Shown: positions 59,138-64,000 of the stretch, in pieces
Numbering within the stretch: position 1 is the stretch's first letter
Layout: each line of letters opens with the position of its first letter
Assembly (NCBI RefSeq): GCF_034190915.1
Contig: NW_026947484.1
Span: 140,590,982-140,654,981, forward strand
Source: Cavia porcellus
Taxonomy: Eukaryota > Chordata > Mammalia > Rodentia > Caviidae
Direction: 5' to 3'
DNA: 64,000 nt
The notes under the pieces: model-generated
Told to the model about the DNA's origin: nothing
What the model saw: the letters and a program-made list of their open reading frames with translations, nothing else
Database searches by the model: none
Made by a program: the position numbers and the translations under genes

Positions 59138-59317
59138 AGCATGGAGAGTCTCTTGAGGGCCAAAGGCCTAGAACTGGAACAGTTAACTGCTACCTGTCAG
59201 AACCTCCAGTGGCTGAAAGAAGAAATGGAAACCAAATTTAGCCATTGGCAGAAGGAACAAGAGAGTATTATTCAGCAGTTACAGACTTCTCTGCATGACA
59301 GAAACAAAGAAGTGGAG
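59138..59317 (+). CDS. PDE4DIP: PDE4DIP shared exon (local E12), GC donor
   Basis: Acceptor gactgcag, 180 bases, phase 0-0: SMESLLRAKGLELEQLTATC to LQTSLHDRNKEVE. The exon is followed by GAG|GCAAGA, a GC-AG type intron. No usable GT donor keeps the expected join Glu-Val-Glu/Asp-Leu-Ser; the nearest GT, six bases earlier, would delete Val-Glu and is a poor match. Read-through would stop after six more codons. Confidence 0.93.
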
Positions 59318-59574
59318 GCAAGATTCCAGTCAATTTAAATACAGTTGGCTTAGTGATTATATAATCTTAGCCTTCAATTAGGACTCTTGCTGTTTAGGAG
59401 GCCAGTGACCCAAATCTTTAAAAACATTGTGTTCTTGGACAAGTAATTGATTTTCACTGGGACTCCCCACCCCATAAACTTGAGATGACAAGTATCTTTC
59501 TTAAAATAGTTATGTGAGAAATAATTACATCTAAAATATATATCTACAATATGATTACTAACCTTTATTATTAT

Positions 59575-59800
59575 GTGCTTATGCTGGGTCAGGTACTGTT
59601 TTAAGAGCTTACTGGATATTAGCTTACTGAGTCCTCCCAAATTTATGAGGGACATACTGTTATCCCTGTCTTACAGACAAGGAAACAGACTTCTGAAGTT
59701 CATTTGTCTCAGGAAATAATAGCTAAGTAAGTGGCAAGGCCAGTATTCAGTCCAAGCTTTATGGCTCCAGAGTTTTAACTACCATGTACTGGTGATTACT
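59575..59800 (+). repeat. MIR SINE
   Basis: CAGGTACTGTTTTAAGAGCT, CTGTCTTACAGACAAGGAAA, AAGTAAGTGGCAAGGCCAGT and GGCTCCAGAGTTTTAACTAC follow the MIR order closely. Confidence 0.8.
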
Positions 59801-60218
59801 GTAAAATTAGGACCCGTATTATCCTGCTGAAACCACTTATGGTACTTATGGTTTTTTTAGCTTATCATTTTGTATTTCTGGTAAAAATTAGAATGGGGAG
59901 ATAACAAATGAAATAAATGAGCTGAACATCCATTTGTTCTAACATTATTGTGTGCTCTGACAAAATAGGAGAAAGGACTTATTTCAGAGAACAAATGTAC
60001 GATTCTGTACTGTTAGTGTTCATTTACTGAACTTGTATTTCCAGCTTTTGCATTGCAGGCCCGTGGTAGATCTGGGGAAAAAAAAACATGAGTACCACAT
60101 GATATTAGTCTCAAGAACTTCGCAGTTCTTTTATGTCGGATCCTTATAAGCCCTTTGATATGTACTAGAAGACATTCTTTTTTCCAGAAACTTATATTGC
60201 TCTCTCTCTGTGCATTAG

Positions 60219-60413
60219 GATCTTAGTGCAACACTGCTCTGCAAACTTGGACCAGGACAGAGTGAAATAGCTGAGGAGCTGTGCCAGCGTCTGCAGCAGA
60301 AAGAAAGGATGCTTCAGGATCTTCTTAGTGACCGGAACAAGCAGGCTGTGGAACATGAAATGGAGGTTCAGAGCTTGCTTCAGTCTATGAGCACCAGGGA
60401 GCAGGAGAGCCAA
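60219..60413 (+). CDS. PDE4DIP: PDE4DIP shared exon (local E13)
   Basis: Acceptor gtgcattag, donor CAA|GTAAGG, 195 bases, phase 0-0: DLSATLLCKLGPGQSEIAEE to QSLLQSMSTREQESQ. Contains a Gly-Pro-Gly break (CKLGPGQSE) between two coiled-coil stretches, a segment I recognise as strongly conserved in myomegalin. Confidence 0.95.
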
Positions 60414-61400
60414 GTAAGGACTATGCCCAGGCCAGAAAAGCATCACTTGTGTCCTGTTCTATCATTTTATATTTTCCTTCTATTTATTAACTAAACCACA
60501 GTATTATATCAAATTGTATAAGATTTCTTCGAACAGTTTGGAATTATGCTTAAATAATAAATGTATTCATTAAGTTCATTATGTGCATTTTTTTCTTAAT
60601 GTCCTGATAATTTTTAGAGTTCTAGAGTATTTTACTTTTGTTTCTAAGTTACAAAGACTAGAGTAGTAGTTTATTTTTATAGCCAAGATTTTGAGAAAAC
60701 TACACTCACCATATATTCTCAATTCTTGTAAAACCCAGATTACCTTTATAGGAATAAAAGATGATGTTTTCAGAGGCCAAAGGATGCTAGTTGTACTGCA
60801 TTTCAGGGATCTGTGACCAGCTCTGACTCTCCCTAGTCAATTTGAGAAGAAGCTAGATTCTTACTTGCCTGTGTTTTTTGACCATAATATTTAGTGTGTC
60901 ACATTTTGTTAGGCACATCCTGCCATGTGCTTCAGAAATTGCTTCTAGAATGGACAACTGTAGCGAATCATTTATGTCTTTGGCAACAGGCTAACAAGGC
61001 TTTGAGTTTTCATTTTAATCTCTGTGATTTGAAAGGATCAGTCTTATTTTAGATGCAAAAGTATCACCTGAATAGCAACACATTGACTTCTGAACTCACT
61101 CCTGGAGATAAAAATGAGGAATCTACATTTCTAATAAACTGTGGTAGACCGTAATGCCGCTTATCAACCACACTCGGAGGAGCAAGGCTGAAAGCAGCAC
61201 TGCCAGGAAAAGTGTAATGTGTTAGACAGACAACAGACGTCCTTTGTGATTACCATTTTTCCCATAATTTTCATAGACACATTTACTAATAAACATTAAT
61301 AGTGTACTGATACCTCTGAAATTGCTATGTTCAAATCTCCTAAGAGCCCAAATTTTATTTATTGAAAATGGAATTTTTGTTTCTCATAGAAATTAGAAGG
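60414..61400. other. Intron E13-E14, left part
   Basis: Unique AT-rich sequence; nothing recognised. Confidence 0.35.
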
Positions 61401-61419
61401 CCTCAGCTTTTCAGCGGGT

Positions 61420-61535
61420 TTTTTTTTTTGTGTGTGTGTGTGTATGTTTTTCGTTTTTATCCGTACCAGGGATCGAACTCACAACTGCCTGCTAGCAAGG
61501 CAGGCGCTTATGCCGCTGAGCTAAATCCCCAGCCC
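61420..61535 (-). repeat. ID-type SINE, young subfamily
   Basis: A T-rich/TG-repeat tail, then TTTTATCCGTACCAGGGATC ... GAGCTAAATCCCCAGCCC in reverse complement. CAGCTTTTCA on both sides (near 61403 and 61536) is a likely target duplication. The tail shows a GT-repeat expansion. Confidence 0.9.
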
Positions 61536-61536
61536 A

Positions 61537-62367
61537 GCTTTTCATAACTAGTATTTCTTGCTTGAGTCAGTTGGTACTATGATAGTTAGTATAGTTCCAA
61601 TTCATCATTTTATATCTCCAATAATTATTTTCTCCAAATATTCCTATTAAATGCAGGCTTTCTATGCTTTAATAATCACAAGTGGGTTCTAGACCCTTTC
61701 TTTATTGTTCCTCCATCTGTCTTAGAAAACTGGGATTTGAAGTAGAACATACTGGCTTCAGTGATTTTGAAGATTTCCCTGACCACCTGGGGGTCTAACA
61801 AATATAGTTATCTGGGTAACTGATTTGTAAATATATATCAAGAGCAGATTGTGTGGTATGCATTGTTTTGGGTACTTATATCAGCACTTAAGTTTTGCTT
61901 AGGAAATATACATACCAGATGCAGGAGAGAATTACAGGAAGAGAGGAAATTATTAGATTCCCCAAATTTACTAATCTACATAAACATTGGTGCCCTTTGA
62001 CCCATGCATTTAGATAGGAAGTATCTAAAGTAGGGAAGGCCAATCTGATGAGGTTATCTGAAGGCAGCAGATTACAAAAATGTTTGGGCAAAGAACCATC
62101 CAGGCCAATGAAACAGCTAAACAAAAGACACCTGTTTCTCAATTTAAATCAGAATCTTGACTCCTTCATCTGATTGAGTCAGATCCTTTTATTTGCAATA
62201 GTTTTTCAGTGTTGTGCCTGTGAGAAACCTTCTTGCCATTCACTTGACTGTTTTTCTTTTTAAACTGAAAACACAGAAACTATTTGTTAGAGTCTTAGTG
62301 ACTTTTTATAAGTGTTTATTTTACAATAGTATCTTTCAAATGTTATTTGTGATTTTTTTTTAACTAG
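61537..62367. other. Intron E13-E14, right part
   Basis: Unique sequence; no exon or clear repeat recognised. Confidence 0.35.
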
Positions 62368-62535
62368 GCTGCTTCAGAGAAGATAGTGCAAGCCCTAATG
62401 GAAAGAAATTCAGAATTACAGGCCTTGCGCCAGTATTTAGGAGGGAAAGACTTCATGATGACTCAAGTACTCGTCTCAAACCAACAAGCTGACATTACCT
62501 CCATTGGCCCTCATTTGGGAGAGCAGACTGACCAA
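62368..62535 (+). CDS. PDE4DIP: PDE4DIP shared exon (local E14)
   Basis: Acceptor ttttttttaactag, donor CAA|GTAAGA, 168 bases, phase 0-0: AASEKIVQALMERNSELQAL to GPHLGEQTDQ. Coiled coil leads into RQYLGGKDFMM and a non-helical tail. The second half (QVLVSNQQADITSIG) seems less conserved than the first. Confidence 0.94.
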
Positions 62536-62716
62536 GTAAGAATTACTAACTCATAAATTTCATGTTGACTGATTTTCTTACATTTCAGTTTAATGTGTTT
62601 CAGTTTTATATAAGTTTAATAATTGTAATACAAATTGTATGAGAATATTCTGAATCCTATCATTATGCTCATAGTTTTTGCATCTTCCTAAATCCCCCAA
62701 TTCTTCCAATTTTTAG

Positions 62717-62795
62717 GGGTCAATGCATATACCCTCCAGAGATAGCACTTCATTGACTACTAAAGAGGATGCTAATATACCCAGGTCCACATTAG
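62717..62795 (+). CDS. PDE4DIP: PDE4DIP shared exon (local E15), last in window
   Basis: Acceptor caatttttag, donor TTAG|GTAAGT, 79 bases, entering in phase 0 and leaving in phase 1: GSMHIPSRDSTSLTTKEDAN then IPRSTL plus one base of Gly. A Ser/Thr-rich linker, probably disordered and open to phosphorylation (inference). No further exon is visible in the remaining 1.2 kb. Confidence 0.93.
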
Positions 62796-63640
62796 GTAAG
62801 TATCAAGTTTTATTTCATGAGGAGACCTTTTGTTTTTCTCTTTTTTGTCTCTCTGTATTAATAGATTGGCTAATGGAAAAATAAGTCGATTCCCCGGAAA
62901 GGCTAGAAATATGTCACTTCTAAGAATTGCCCTTACCTTGTGTTGATTAATGCTTATTGCTCCAGGTTCAGAATTTAGTGTAGTGAAACTGCATCCTAAT
63001 TCCCCTTTTTAAATAGCTTTACCAGGATTCAGAAGTGCGAGATGTAGTGCTTCCATGCCTGGATAGCAGAGCCCATAAAATTGGCAGCTTTTAGATATCT
63101 CTCAAGGCTAGGGATGGTCCTTGTAACTTGGTATCACTTATGTTAAAGTGTTGGAAGGGATGAACAGTATACATTGAGCTATTTGCCAAGCTAAGCCTTA
63201 TCTAAGTGATGGTTTCAGGGCCTGAACTCTATAAAGGGAACAAATTCTGTGCATGATGGGAGCATAACACCAGTGGATTCCTTGGACTGGAGTCTGTGAG
63301 ACAAAGATCAGTGTTAGGATAGCCTTGAGGAAGTTACTGCTCAGGGAGTTCTGAAAGTACAGACTCCTGATGATTAATAGGGTGGTAATTACAGTGCTAA
63401 GAAAGGTTCTGAACTTAGAAAATCATCCTATGGTTATTTGGTTGATAGCAACTATACAGAAATTTTGTGTGTATATATATATATATATCATAGTGTAGAA
63501 TAATAAAGAATTTGAAAAATCTCACAAATTATCATTGTGTAGTTGGAAAACTATGCTAGTTAGTGAAAGAGTAAAAATGTTAACTTTAACTTATTTTATA
63601 TTTGTCTTTTTTTAAAAACCATACTTTTCTTCAGTTTTTT
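62796..63640. other. Intron after E15
   Basis: Unique sequence with a short TA/GT run at ~63465-63488. No further exon recognised. Confidence 0.4.
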
Positions 63641-63644
63641 ATTT

Positions 63645-63758
63645 TGGAAAATTTAAAATTATAGACTATAAGACAAAACAGTATAGTGTAAACCCATATA
63701 ATATTTTCATTAGGATTTGTCAGTTGTTAATATTTTTGCCACATGTGAATTATTTCTT

Positions 63759-63790
<32 letters not shown>

Positions 63791-63880
63791 TATACATATA
63801 TATATGTGTATATATATATACCAGGTAAATATATATATGCATACACACACACACACACACAATTTTTCTGAACCACTGGA
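63645..63880 (+). repeat. Old L1 (L1M) 3'UTR with expanded TA/CA microsatellite
   Basis: AAACCCATATAATATTTTCA, GTTGTTAATATTTTTGCCAC, a long TA-rich run (63760-63840), (CA)8-10 at ~63843-63860 and TTTTTCTGAACCACTGGAG follow the order of an L1M 3' end, whose native TA/CA tract has expanded. A 61-codon frame of alternating Ile/Tyr is only the repeat translated. Confidence 0.65.
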
Positions 63881-63881
63881 G

Positions 63882-63969
63882 TTTTTTTGGCGGAGGGTAT
63901 GAGGGATTGAACTCATAACCTTGCACTCACCAGGCAGTTGCTTATGCCTCTGAGCTAAATCCCTGGCCT
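63882..63969 (-). repeat. ID-type SINE, diverged
   Basis: TTTTTTTGGCGGAGGGTATG then GGGATTGAACTCATAACCTT ... GAGCTAAATCCCTGGCC in reverse complement. Confidence 0.8.
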
Positions 63970-64000
63970 CTTGGAGTACTTCTTATAGACGCTATAACAT

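Larger units (their letters stand above)
24689..62795 (+). other. PDE4DIP: PDE4DIP (myomegalin) gene, partial: visible exon span
   Basis: The span contains 15 successive coding exons and one alternative first exon on the plus strand. Joined, they give a near-continuous heptad-rich protein that I recognise as myomegalin, a scaffold of centrosome, Golgi and, in muscle, sarcomere that anchors PDE4D, AKAP9 and gamma-tubulin-linked complexes (family knowledge). Splice phases agree at every junction. All visible donors are GT except a GC after 59317. The initial exons of the long isoform, which carry the CM1/Cnn-N gamma-tubulin-complex motif, were not found and probably lie left of position 1. The exon ending at 62795 is in phase 1, so the gene continues to the right. 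The paralogue CDK5RAP2 is the only serious alternative, and the residue-level match favours PDE4DIP. Confidence 0.95.

Noticed and set aside
63717..63902. Ile/Tyr/His/Thr-repeat open frame
   Set aside because: It is a translation of a TA/CA microsatellite.

Overview
The window is a stretch of mammalian nuclear DNA carrying the 5' half of PDE4DIP (myomegalin), transcribed left to right. Evidence: fifteen exons with canonical or near-canonical splice sites, and one large CpG-associated alternative first exon, encode a protein that I recognise along its length as myomegalin, the coiled-coil centrosome/Golgi scaffold related to CDK5RAP2. The repeats (ID-type tRNA-derived SINEs, B1-like 7SL-derived monomers, young L1s, MIR, L2, MER5-like hAT) point to a rodent. 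They do not look like mouse or rat, and the SINEs are not the squirrel type I would expect. A castorimorph such as beaver is my best guess, held with low confidence.

Layout. 1-716: 5' end of a minus-strand endogenous retrovirus (LTR 388-716), apparently inserted in an L1 5' region (717-2045). 2046-24688: intron or upstream sequence dominated by two nearly complete, heavily mutated minus-strand L1s (about 7.3-12.8 kb and 14.15-19.74 kb), a mariner remnant, ID SINEs and an exact 139-bp tandem duplication. 24689-33275: four exons (165 codons) of the long isoform; the exons before them (CM1/Cnn-N region) were not found and probably lie left of the window. The long intron between exons 1 and 2 holds two more L1 remnants whose 3' ends carry ~150-bp degenerate tandem arrays. 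33276-45527: intron with ID SINEs, a head-to-head mariner remnant, a MaLR-like LTR and a ~2.5-kb hAT transposon. 44690-46643: CpG-rich promoter (NRF1, ETS, ZNF143, YY1, Sp1 and CCAAT-like sites) and an alternative first exon encoding 372 residues with a ZAD-like cysteine domain. 54497-62795: eleven shared exons (530 codons) of coiled coil. The last exon ends in phase 1, so the gene continues beyond the window.

How it works together: two transcription units converge on the exon at 54497. Long-isoform exon 4 and the alternative first exon both end in phase 0 after a glutamine codon and can splice to the same acceptor. The same coiled-coil body can therefore receive either the upstream N-terminus or the cysteine-rich N-terminus made from the CpG promoter. 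No other protein-coding gene, functional RNA gene, CRISPR array or prokaryotic-type system was found. The remaining open reading frames are transposon relics or chance.
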